DNA from: Chromera velia
Taxonomy: Eukaryota > Sar > Chromeraceae
Direction of reading: 5' to 3'
DNA: 31,992 nucleotides
Assembly: GCA_018398765.1 (NCBI GenBank)
Contig: JAHBMJ010001352.1
Location: 1-31,992, forward strand
Shown: positions 19,218 to 29,342 of the stretch, piece after piece
Numbering within the stretch: position 1 is the stretch's first letter
Layout of the letters: the number at the start of each line of letters is the position of its first letter
Translations under genes and position numbers: made by a program
The notes under the pieces: generated by a model
What the model saw: the letters and a program-made list of their open reading frames with translations, nothing else
Told to the model about the DNA's origin: nothing
The model's database searches: none

Positions 19218-21485
19218 ATGGGGAACTGCTTGCAGTCCCCAGAAGATGAGGACGCCAGGCAGCTGTGGCAGGACCGGCAGATCTGCTGGGACCGTCCAAA
19301 GAAGGCCATCGCCCTCCGACCGGGGGAGGTTCTTCACAATACTTTTGAGAAAGTGGAGGACACAAAGGTAGGTCGGTAGTCCGTCGTGGTTTGGGAGACA
19401 CTTCGTGACACATTCAAACATCTGTGTGTCTATCTGTCTGTCTGTGCCTGCAGGGTGACAACGCCATGGGGAAGCTGTCTGTGACGAATCTGAGGATCAT
19501 TTGGGTATCCGACACAACACCCAAAATTAACATTTCTATTGGATTGGGCAACGTGGTCTATCTGCACTTCAACATGGCCAACACGAAAGCCTACCAGAGA
19601 ACCAGAGCCCCGAACATCATGACGCAGTACAACAACACACGGTTCGAGTTTACCTTCGCCTCTCCTCCTGCAGAGTCAATGAACATGTTCTCTATGCTGG
19701 ACATGACAATCAAGTCAGTAGAGAAAGAGGGGGCGGGTTGGGGACGCAAAAGCCCCAGGGCAAGGGTCAATCAAGGTTCCAAAAAGAAGAGACGGAGAGA
19801 GACTCACGGTGGAGGGGGGGAGAAAAGGACGAGGGCAGCGGCTGTGCTTCGGAGGGGATAATCTGTCGGCGATTTTGTTGCAAGCTTTTCTTTCCGGACT
19901 CCCGCCCGACCGGTTTCCCCCGCCTTCCACTCTAGCCGGCATAATCTCATAACAGCTGTGCCCGTAGGAAGTGTGTGCCCAAGCTCTCTCTCACACGCAG
20001 AGTCTCCCATCTGTTTGTGCTGAATCGTGTGAGTCATCATGCAATGGCATGGATGCTTGCAGGAGATACCGTGCCACACGCGCATTTCGGGACCTCATTC
20101 TCAGGTCCGTTTGTTCGTTCGTTCAATGACAAGCAGGGCGTGTGTGCGTGTGTGTGAATTCACAGCTGGATGGGATCATTGTGTGAATCCTCGCAGTCCA
20201 ACCCAACCGGCAATGAGGGGGGAGAGGAACGAAACAAAGGGGAAAAGAAGTGAAGGAGCAAAGAGGGGGTGTAGTATTTATGCCTGCGAGTGAGACGCCT
20301 GACCAAAATGCGAAGTCTCTTCTCTTCTCTTCTCTTCTCTGCACCGATTTCTCTGTCGCATTTAGACAAAGGATTTTTCTACCGGAGCAACTGACTTCTG
20401 TTCTGACACGATCCCATTATGAATGGATAAAAATACAAATAAATGAATGGTGGGATAAACTTAGAGAAGACGAACAAACGATCGACTGGATGATGATGCA
20501 GGGATGAAAACCTGTTGACGAATGGGGAGGTGAATCTTTTGTATGAAGAGGAGCTTCAAAAGAAGGCCGGTCGAAACCCTCCTCCCGTGCTCTTTTTTTT
20601 TCTTTTCTTTTTTGTCTCTTCTTGTTGAGCCTCTTCCTTCCTTGTACGAGCAGGAAAGTAATGACGACTGTGCTTGTAAAAAGAAAAATTGATGCTTCTT
20701 CTCTTCCCTTGTATTCTTGTGTGAGGTTGCTGAAACGAAGATGCATGAACACGTATGTTGGCTGCAAAGAAAGGGGGGGACAAAGGGATCATCAGTTCTT
20801 TTTCTTTTTTTTTCGGCCCTCCCCCCTAAGGAACAAGAGGGTGCCTCCTCATCTCATGGTCGTGCATGTGTTTCTTCTTTTTCTGCTTCTGTCCGGGGGC
20901 GTGCATGGGCAGAAAGACGGCATGCAGAATTGATTCCTTTCTGTCGCTAAATTCGCTGCTTGGAGGAAGGCCCAAACCTGCATATATGCATGCATACACG
21001 CACTATGTTCTGTGTAAATCTGCGTGTGCACATATTGTGAATGCAACGATGAATATTTGCATGATTGGTGCAGTACACTTCATGTGACAACCTGACAAGC
21101 GACGAGTCCTTCCCGGGAACTTTCTTCATCACAAACGTCCGTGCGTGCGTGCGTGGATGTGCTGCATGCGTCGTGATCGATCGACCGAGTGTCGTACAGC
21201 ATTCATGATAAGTACATGCAGATCGGATGAATGCGATGCGTTCGCCTCTTCTTTTTTGGGGTTAGAGGCTGACTTTGTGGGGTGGCAAGTGGACGGCTCT
21301 CTCTTTCCCTCTCTCGGTTTCTCTTCGTCTCTTTTATGTAGGATTAGTTAGTGTCTCGGATGGGTGACCTGCCTGACGAGGGTGCGCATTTGACTGCCGA
21401 ATACATCGATCTGCTTTTTTGTCGCGCAACTTCATGCACAGGCAAGCCTGGTGTGTGTGTGTGTGTGCGTGTGTGTGTGTGTGTG

Positions 21486-21517
<32 letters not shown>

Positions 21518-22500
21518 CGCGTGTGTGTATTCGCACGCACATCTGGCAAACACACGCAGACTCTCCTAAAGAACTAACCGAGTCTTTGAGTGAAACTACC
21601 GTTCTTGTCTACCTGTCTGTTGCATGATACATGAATGGATTGACCGGTGAAGCTGTGGCTGCACGCATGCAGTTCCGCCTCGTATGGTCAAGTCGAGACA
21701 CTCCCAACATCAACGTCTCCGTGCCCTTCCTCCAGACGGTCAGTCAGTCGATCGGCTACACATGCATACACCTGGATAGTATGCATCTCACGCCTGTCTG
21801 TACCTACTTAATTCTTTTCGCATGCGCCCATTCAGTCACACGCAATCTCTGGATGCCCTTCACGCTGGTCTGTGCGTGCAGAGAGCTGGTCTGTGCGTTC
21901 AGTGGCCACGCAGGGGGGCGTGTCATGAATTCATCCGAATTCCTTCCTGCTCGGCATTCATCTGCTTGCCTTACAGGCTGCTCGTATAGGTAATTCAGCG
22001 CTGCATTGCATCTACTTGTGTCCTACTTTTCCTCAAACAAATGAATGCAGAAGAGCATAGGTTCCCGCTACTCCCGCTTTGGAACAGCCCTCGTGCTGGA
22101 GACCTGCACACTCAGCGGGGGGTACATTCTAGGGTTTAAGTTTGCAACGACTGCGGAGTTCCAGGCTGTGTCGGATCTTCTCAACAAGCTTCTTACCGGT
22201 CAGTCGGCTTCTCGTAGGGGGGGTGACTGTTGATACCGACTGTAGCAACATATTGGGTTGCTTTGATTCACTTCCTGTTGGAGGGCATAATTTTGACGGT
22301 TGCTATGTGAACCCCTAGACTGTCTGCGCAGTGACGATGGAGGGAAGTGCAGGAATTTTATCTGGAAGAAGGAATTGTGTACCGCAAATGTGAGTGGATG
22401 TATGGATGGTGGATCGCGGTTCATCCACATGAGATGTTTTTGTTTCTGCACGCTCTTTCCTTCCTTCTTTCTCCCACTGTCTGTGTCTCTTTCTCTCTCT

Positions 22501-22535
<35 letters not shown>

Positions 22536-23541
22536 TGTGCAGCGAGTCGACAAAAACCCTGGTTTGGCCCCCCGACTGCGAGGGTCCAGGTGATGAACGA
22601 TCGGGTCAGTCAGCTCCACGCTTGCTCTCTCTCTCTTGTTGTGTGTTTCGTTAGTTCCCTTTCCTCACGTGTTTGTTTAGCTCAAGACGAAAAAAAACGG
22701 AGGGCCCCACATTGAGGAAGGAGCGATGGATGGGGAGCGTATGGATAGTTAGTGAGTGCATGCGTGTGCGTGCGCGGGAAAGGCTGAAGCTCCTCGTCAC
22801 CTTATGTCTCGTGGTAGCTGATGCCGATGGGCATCGTGTGACGATCGCAAATGCCCTCCCTGCCTCTCTGTGATGGCTGATGGATGATGATGCTGGCTGG
22901 GTTGCGGCAAGAGCTCTGTGTGTCTGCTTCCGAGACGTTAACGCACAACGACAAAAAAAAGGAAAAGGACTTTCTGCGTCGTTGCACCTTCCAGAGAAAG
23001 CTGATGCTTCCGGGATGTCTGTCTCGTCTCACTCGCATGCATGTCTTGTGGGAAGCTCATGCTGCCGGAAGACGTGTTCTGTGCACTTTGTTTGTAGTCA
23101 ATGAATTCTGCATCGGTCCTATTTATTGCAAGCGTCTGCATCGCGACCCATTTCTGCCTGCAGTGCATGTTTGACCCTAGTTCTCTTCTTTTCTCTTTCT
23201 GTCTATCCTGGCTGCAGCTTGTCATCGTTCCCGATGGACAGGAAGAGGTTGCTGAGGAGGAAGAGGGAGACGAAACGAGACGGCTGGCGGAACAGAACGG
23301 GATCAGACTCACTCCGGTTGCCGCTGGGGGAGAGGAGCGGCCTGCGTTCCCTGTTGACACCAGCGGGGCCATGGACGCGTCTGCAATATCGGCAGGGCCG
23401 GCGGCAGCTGCTGCTGCTGAGGAGGACGGAGGGGCGGGTGCCGTGGCGTTGCCGGGTAGCGCAAGCGCGGCACCAGAGGAACCATCACAGCCCCAAACAG
23501 CGGGGGCGGCTGAGGCGCCCCGCCTGACTGTCAGTGAGTGA
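19218..23541 (+). CDS. BBS5: BBS5, Bardet-Biedl syndrome 5 / BBSome subunit
   Basis: Nine exons join in phase: 19218-19367, 19454-19713, 20063-20104, 20502-20586, 21074-21136, 21673-21738, 22051-22198, 22543-22589 and 23218-23541 (about 394 aa; animal BBS5 is about 340). BBS5 has two PH-like domains that bind phosphoinositides and is part of the BBSome, which moves membrane cargo in cilia. Diagnostic pieces are RPGEVL...VEDTKG, LSVTNLRIIWVS, NNTRFEF, GTFFITN, FRLVW...INVSVPFLQ, SRFGTALVLE, SGGYILGFKF and KPWFG. Exon 4 is the least certain: its acceptor (ATGCAG) fits and NLLTNGEVNLL aligns with the family's IQNK.L.LLP, but its GTGCTC donor is weak. After KPWFG the normal C terminus is replaced by about 107 Glu- then Ala-rich residues. 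The protein starts MGNCLQS. Confidence 0.93.
21449..21530. repeat. (GT)n microsatellite in BBS5 intron 5
   Basis: About 80 bases of GT repeat with a few GC interruptions, about 140 bases before the 3' splice site at 21672. Confidence 0.95.
22485..22530. repeat. (TC)n-(TG)n composite tract before a BBS5 acceptor
   Basis: A TC run passes directly into a TG run that ends 12 bases before BBS5 exon 8 (TGCAG at 22538-22542). The same arrangement precedes the last RING exon at 26390-26450. Confidence 0.93.
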
Positions 23542-24544
23542 GTGAGAGGCAACTCAGTCAGCATTCAGGAGCATAGAAAGAAAAGAAGGACTTTGAGATC
23601 TTTGCGTGGATGAGAAAGAGAAGGAGAAATGTCGTCCGGATAGCCTTTTCTTTGCTTTTCTGTCCGTCGGTCTGCCGCATTTTGCCATCCTGTCTCATCT
23701 CTGCCTGGCTTCCGAGGAGAAACAAACCTCTGATTGTAGACCTTTGTGACTGTCTAAAGAAAATGTACAGTCTGTCTGTCTGTTTGTCTGTCTCTTGGTC
23801 TGCCTGCCTGTCTCTTTTTGAAGGGAAAAAAGGGCGGAAAGAGAATGACTGGGAAGATAAATGCTTGATATTATCTCTCTCGCACTCCTTCGCTGTCTCT
23901 CTGTTCCATATTGCTCTGTATAGCTGCATGCTTGCTTAGGATTCTGCACATTCTTTTCTTCCTCCGTTCCTCTACTTCCTTCCTTCTTTCCTTTCTTTTT
24001 TTCTTCTTATTCGTTTCTCTTTTCGTTCCTTTCTTCCGTCTACTCTACCTGTCTTGGGTGACTTTCCGCCCTTGTCTCTCTCCCTCTCCTTCTCATTGCA
24101 GCTGCCGATAGGACACGATCCTCATAACGTTGTTGCCGGGGTAGGTCAGAAATGGGAAGGGAAGCGGAAATGGACGCTTAAGCAGAGAGGCTCTGAACAT
24201 TGAGGGCGGTGCAAGCAATCACATAGGATAAGATAAGATGAGATGGAGTTAGAGGGAAGGGAGAGCGGCTTCTCTTCTCGCTGTATTTAGCCGTTCTTTC
24301 TTTCTGTGTTTCTTTCTCAACTGATGTTTCAATTTTTGTCTGTCGGCCTGTCGTGACGGTTGGCGTGTTTGTGCGTGCGTGTGTGCGTGTGTATGGGTTC
24401 GGGAAAGAGAACTTTTCTTTCAGCTCCCGAATTGATGATTCTCGAGAGGCCATTGCATTTGTCACTGCATAGAGATGTCGTCATTTTTTTGTTTTTCCGA
24501 GACGAACGGGTTGCTCCAAATTTGTGGGAGTTCAAAACGAAGAA
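23542..24544. other. Short intergenic region between BBS5 and the RING gene
   Basis: About 1 kb between the BBS5 stop and the RING start. It is mainly CT-rich with small GTCT repeats (about 23770-23795). I see no coding exon. It should contain the 3' UTR of BBS5 and the promoter of the RING gene. Confidence 0.55.
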
Positions 24545-26389
24545 ATGGCTGACGTTTGGTTGCAATGGCAGGTGTGTTCTCTTCCAAGGGGCTTTTTTCT
24601 TCTTCCGAGCATTCTTTTTTTCTTCCTTCTTTCCTTCCTTTCTTTTTTTCTATGCAGCGACGGTCGAGGGATGAGACTCTCGACTTGAGGAGAATGGGCG
24701 AGAAGGTAAGAGAGCGAGTGTGTGTGTGGGTGTGTGTGTGTGTGCCTGTCGGTCTTTCCATCTTTCTGTGCGGGTACTGCATCTCTGCAAGGGCTCGGGT
24801 GGTTCCTCTCGCCTGCGTGCGTCGTTTTTCTCCCAATTGACATGCAACGTGCGTGTCTGATTTCTCTCTCTCGCATGTGATGGGAACCTTGACACCCCCT
24901 TCTTTTCAACCCACCCGTTGTTTCCCACTCCACTCCTCTTCTGTTGAATCGCCAATGCCCCACAAACCTTGACGGACCCACAAGTGCCGGTCTTTGCCTC
25001 TCCACCGCTTTTTTCCTGCGGCGTGTTTCTCTTTGTCACTCGCCCGGTTTTTTTGTTTTCCTCTCTTCATTCTGTCTGTCCGTCCGTCTATTTTCACTGG
25101 CTGCTGGCTACTGTCTGTCTATGTGTCTGTGTGTGCAGGAACACCCGGTGGCGGAAAACGCGGGGGGGATGTCCCCACAGAGTCGGAAGTACCACAGCCG
25201 TGCTCCCAACTGCGTGATCTGCCTGACAAGGAGAGACGACGTGAGCAGACAGACACACAGACAAATGGATACCCACCCGCACAGATGCATTCTCTTGCCC
25301 TCCCTCTCTTTGTTGTACTCTGTTAACAGTGCTCGTCAACTTTGTGTGTTTTTTCCTGCACGCGTCTGCATATCCTCTTTTTGTCGAAAATGTTTCTTTC
25401 TTGGGACTTGATTTCTGCCCCTTTGGGAAGCGGTCTTTCTTTCTTTCTTTCTTTCTTTCTTTTCTTTCTTTCTTTCTTTCTTTCTTTTTTCCTTCCTTCC
25501 TTCCTTTCTTTCTTTCTTTTCTTTTCTTTCTTTCTTTCTTTTTTTTTTCTTTCTTTCTTTTTTTTTTTTTTCTTTCTTTTTTTCTTTCTTTCGTTCTTTC
25601 TTTCTTTCTTTCTTTCACATCTTCATGTGCGTACACTGAATGAATGAAGTGCGTGCCACATGTGCCGGCCCGACACGGATGGGATGAATGGATGCATGGA
25701 GAAATCAAATAATCCTGGAAGGAGTACGTTGCATATGTTCATGCTTCTTCTCCTGTCCTGCAATGCCTCGTGCAAAATGGGGTTGAATGGAGTGGAGTGG
25801 AATGGCGCATTGACCTCTGTCTGTTGCATTCTTGTTTGTTTGCTGGCTTTCTTGCAGGTGGCGTTCGACCCTTGTGGTCACGTTTGTTGCTGTCACCAAT
25901 GTGCAGAGTCTCTGGCACAGAAACTGTGTCCGGTCAGTTTTCGTCTTCAGGTCCTTTCGGAAGTCTTTCTGTCTTTCTTTCCTTCTTTCTGTGTCTCTGT
26001 TTTGTTCTGGCAGTCTTCATAGAGGGGCGAGAAAAGTCGTTGAAACACGAACAAGAAGAGTGCCAGAATTGCTTGTGATTCTTTTGCCAGCAAGCAGTGA
26101 GTGAAACAAGCAGCATCCGGTTTGAAGTTTCTTTTCTGTTCGAATTCGATGTGGGTTGGATTGGGGACGTGTGAATTAACTCAGTAGTACTCTCCGTTGG
26201 CAGAGGCGGAGAATGTTATATTAATAGAAGAAACCCCCCAATACGAAGGAAGGCAGGCAGGCAGGCAGGAACGAGCATGGGCCCACGGGTTTTCTTGAGG
26301 CCTCGCTCGCTTTTCTGTGCGGATTTTGTCAGAAGCAATTCGATCAGGCGGAATTTCATATATCTCCGTCTGTTTTTCTCTTCTCTCTT

Positions 26390-26438
<49 letters not shown>

Positions 26439-26501
26439 TCCTTCGTGCAGATTTGTCGAAAGCCCATCGAAAAGATGCTCCGGATTTTTATCACGCGCTA
26501 G
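24545..26501 (+). CDS. Small C3HC4 RING-finger protein, putative E3 ubiquitin ligase
   Basis: Five exons in phase 0 (24545-24571, 24658-24705, 25139-25240, 25858-25932, 26451-26501) give a 100-residue protein ending at TAG. A RING domain fills the C-terminal half: C50-x2-C53-x11-C65-x-H67-x3-C71-x2-C74-x8-C83-x2-C86. These bind two zinc ions and recruit a ubiquitin-charged E2. The pattern, with CGH.CCC..CA..L..CPICR and a short tail ending RIF, is closest to C-terminal RINGs of the IAP, MUL1 and neuralized type, whose tails aid dimerisation. The N-terminal 45 residues are polar, with no partner domain. The start has a favourable context (A at -3, G at +4) and its exon ends in phase, but a further upstream exon cannot be excluded. 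All acceptors are TGCAG. The 100-residue size is unusual for this RING type. Confidence 0.85.
25434..25617. repeat. Long (TTTC)n polypyrimidine tract in RING intron 3
   Basis: About 180 bases of nearly pure T and C, mostly TTTC units, lie in the 617-base intron between RING exons 3 and 4. The + strand has almost no purine, so both strands show long open frames of no meaning. Confidence 0.95.
26390..26438. repeat. (TC)n-(TG)n composite tract before the last RING exon
   Basis: A TC run is followed at once by a TG run of about 28 bases that ends 12 bases before the last RING exon (acceptor CGTGCAG at 26444-26450). Confidence 0.93.
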
Positions 26502-27772
26502 TTTGTTTGCTTGCATGCATGAGTGGTCACGCTGAGTGACTGACTGAGGCCGTCCGGTTGGATGGATGGGGGGGGGTTCTCTTCTTTCTTGTTCGTTGGA
26601 TCAGATGGTTCTTCATGTTGGCAAGGGGAAGGGAGGGGAGGGGAGGGAAGGGGGAGGATGGCTTCTTCATTCATGGTTTACTCGCTTCTTTTCCTTTCCT
26701 CGTTTTTCTTTTTGCTCGGGGACCTTTTTTTTTCTTTTCTTTTTCTCCCCAAGGAACCTCTCCCCCTCGCATGAAATAGGCAGGGTGGGAGAGCACACAG
26801 GCACGTATCTGGAGCAGAGGGGGGGGACCAACTGTCGCTGAGAAAGAAACCGAAGTAGGCGTCGGGGGGAGGGGGGGAAGAGGCATTGCGGTTTGTATGG
26901 AGGGTTGTGAGCGGGTGGATGGACAGAATTCTTCTGAATCAATCAGGAAAGAAGAATTCATTCGGCCTTTCCCTTTTCCCGCACGGAGTTTTGCCCTCCC
27001 TCTCCCTGCCTACACAATGCGTGTCATGTGTACTTGCCGCATCTATCGGGTGGGTGCATGTGGCGGTTCGTGTGACTCTCTGCTGGGGGTCTGTTCTTTC
27101 CTCTGCATGTTTTCGGCGTGCACTTACCTTTCTCGACTTGATTTGACTTGTATTTATTCAACCCCCAGAGAAAGAACGACGTCTGCCCCCCCTCCCTTTT
27201 GCCAATTAATGTGAGTGCCTCACGGCGGGCGGGGGGGTGGAGGTCTGTTCGTGACTGTTTCTTTCTTGCCTCCTCGCTTTCGGTATTTCGTTAATTCGCC
27301 CTCAGAAGGAGCTCCGAAGGCGAGGGATGGATGGGTGTAAGGAAGGATCTGCAAACCTGCGGGTGTGATCTGAAACCGTGACACGAGATCTGGGTTTGAG
27401 TCCTCTGTTTGATCTGTTCAAAGAGAGCAGAAAGAGGCAAAACGACCAAAGTGGAGAAACGGCCGAAGAGCCAATTGCCAAAAACGATGGATCAAGGGAA
27501 GAGATACGAAGAGATCTCTCATTGGAGTGCAAAGGGGTCGATCGATCTACCGTGTCTTCGTATGCGACTCGGGACAGGTGCAAGGAGGCCTCGGCAAAGG
27601 GAACCGTGCCCCCATTATGTTAATACGTCGGATCAATCAATGATTCATGGCTCGACTCGAGCACTCTGAATTCTCAACGAATTGCAGCTGCGCTGTCGAT
27701 CAAGTTACCGCTCAAGTATAAACTATGAAGCGAAATGACGTGATCTCTCGTAAACGCAGACGCACACGTGCG

Positions 27773-27809
<37 letters not shown>

Positions 27810-28280
27810 GCACACACACAGAGAGACAGAGAGAGTCAGACACACAAAAAGATATAATACTGATATATATAGATACAAACGTCCCTGCTACCAGCCACGC
27901 TATTATACTTGACTAATAGATTATCTATAGGAGTCAAGTCTAAACCTAAGTCTAAACACAGTTTCAAAACTAACTAGAAAACTATGTTGCATGCTAGCTA
28001 ACTTGAAAACTTCTCTGAATTGAACTAAAAGTTGATCGAAAATCTATATACAGCTCCTAACGGAAAAGGTAAGGTCGTGGGAAGACATGGAGAGCTCATA
28101 GGTGGTTGAGATAGTTTGCCAGTGTGCACATATTTAGCGGACATATAAAGTTTAGTTTAAAACTGCAAAATGATACCCAAATCTGTAGACTCTCCATATG
28201 CATTAAATTACTACCAGCTTTATATAATCTTATCATAGATCTCATCTTATGATTTAATTTATTTGTTGTTTTATTTAATC
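26502..28280. other. Non-coding DNA downstream of the RING gene
   Basis: No gene is supported. The first part is G-rich and T-rich low-complexity sequence (26560-26890); the middle (26890-27660) is mixed, with a few short open frames lacking recognisable content. A (CA)n repeat follows at about 27775-27820, after which composition turns clearly AT-rich (27840-28280). An inverted repeat ACTTGACT/AGTCAAGT lies near 27907-27940. Confidence 0.5.
27775..27820. repeat. (CA)n microsatellite
   Basis: About 46 bases of CA repeat with one TACG interruption, followed by GA-rich sequence. It marks the border between mixed-composition DNA and the AT-rich island to its right. Confidence 0.93.
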
Positions 28281-28288
28281 GGTGCAAG

Positions 28289-28592
28289 TAACATCTATGA
28301 GTCGGCTTGCTATGTCAAAATAGTGAACATAGTAAAAATAGTGACTATTTTTACTATTTGCTACATTGAATAGTAAAATAGTTCATAATAATTAGCTATT
28401 TCTACTATTTTAATAGTAAAATAGCACCATTTTACTATTTAAATAGTAAAACTAGCTAACTATTTTCTAACTAGCCTAGTAGTATTTTACTATGTGACGT
28501 AGCAAATTTTAAAAATAGTAACTATTTGAACTATTTTTACTATTTTTTCAACTATTTTTACTATTTTAAATAGCTTGCCGACTCATAGATGA
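28289..28592. mobile_element. Short TIR element built of ACTATTTT-like words, 8-bp target duplication
   Basis: The duplication GGTGCAAG is perfect at 28281-28288 and 28593-28600. The ends read TAACATCTATGAGTCGGC from the left and, on the complement, TCATCTATGAGTCGGC from the right, so the TIRs match over about 15 bases after the first few. They continue as TTGCTAT or AAGCTAT. Nearly all of the 304-bp interior consists of the word ACTATTTT and its complement in both orientations, spaced every 10-20 bases. There is no ORF. The 8-bp duplication suggests a hAT-type mechanism, although the TIRs do not start with CTAGG like the other elements here. Confidence 0.8.
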
Positions 28593-28600
28593 GGTGCAAG

Positions 28601-29342
28601 CTAATATCTGGCAGTGGACCGCAGGAATTTTCCGGAACATAATTAAAGTCGTATCTAGAGTCCTATCCTCTAGCCTATCCTATCCGGCCTAATTCATTAA
28701 ACTTTGAACGCTTTGTTAGCGAAGCTATATAATTTTTAAAAGTACAGTTCAAAGTTAGGAATAATAATTTTTGATACACTAAGATGGACTGGGTTAACAT
28801 TGAACTTAACAACAATATTACAACCGGTGTGACATTCTTTGTACAATAATTATCTAATAGATAATTATACAGTGTATCAGTATCATTGCACAACCGTTGT
28901 CAAAATTACAAAGTTTACTATTAGAAGTCACCATCATTCATGCAATCAAACCGTTTCACGGTTTTTGTGTTTTCATGCGCGGCATTGCGTGCGTGAAACA
29001 AAAACGTCAAAAACACATGTATCTCGTCGTAACCTCGAACTTGAGTGGGTATGTACACATTAAGGAGCAGTGGAACCTCGGGCAGTAGCTAGGGCAGTAG
29101 ACTGTACGCTACTACTACTACTAAGGCAGAGCGTAATGCTGGCGAACCCCGCCGAATGACTTCAAAGCAGCATTAAGCTTCGAAGCCCCATTGTTTAGGA
29201 CTCTATTCTTGGCTCAAATTTCACGATAGTCAGTCTTCTCTCTCTCTCTCTCTCTCTCTGACATTGACGACCTCCCACCGATCGCAAAGTCCTCCCCCCC
29301 CCCCTCTCAACGTCCTTCTATTCCACTCCGCCCCCCCCCCTC
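28601..29342. other. AT-rich intergenic DNA and 3' flank of the Pro/Gln-rich gene
   Basis: No gene is supported. It has a near-perfect dyad of 11-bp arms ATAATTATCTA/TAGATAATTAT around one base (28846-28868), a 10-bp inverted repeat AACTTTGAAC/GTTCAAAGTT (about 28702 and 28747), a TC microsatellite (29236-29259) and two C-runs each followed by CTCTCAACG (near 29293 and 29331). The second of these spans the stop codon of the gene to the right. Confidence 0.5.

Noticed and set aside
20366-20399. A 34-base candidate BBS5 exon reading QRIFLPEQLTS
   Set aside because: It fits the phase and vaguely resembles the LLP.E segment, but its acceptor is TTTAG while all other acceptors are GCAG. The exon at 20502-20586 has the right acceptor and a better match (NLLTNGEVNLL).
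24532-25005. Minus-strand open frames overlapping the RING gene's first exons
   Set aside because: They are shadows of the + strand exons and CT-rich introns, with His/Thr and Lys/Glu runs from repeats.
25094-25708. A long minus-strand Lys/Glu/Arg-rich open frame
   Set aside because: It is the translation of the (TTTC)n tract on the other strand and overlaps RING exon 3.
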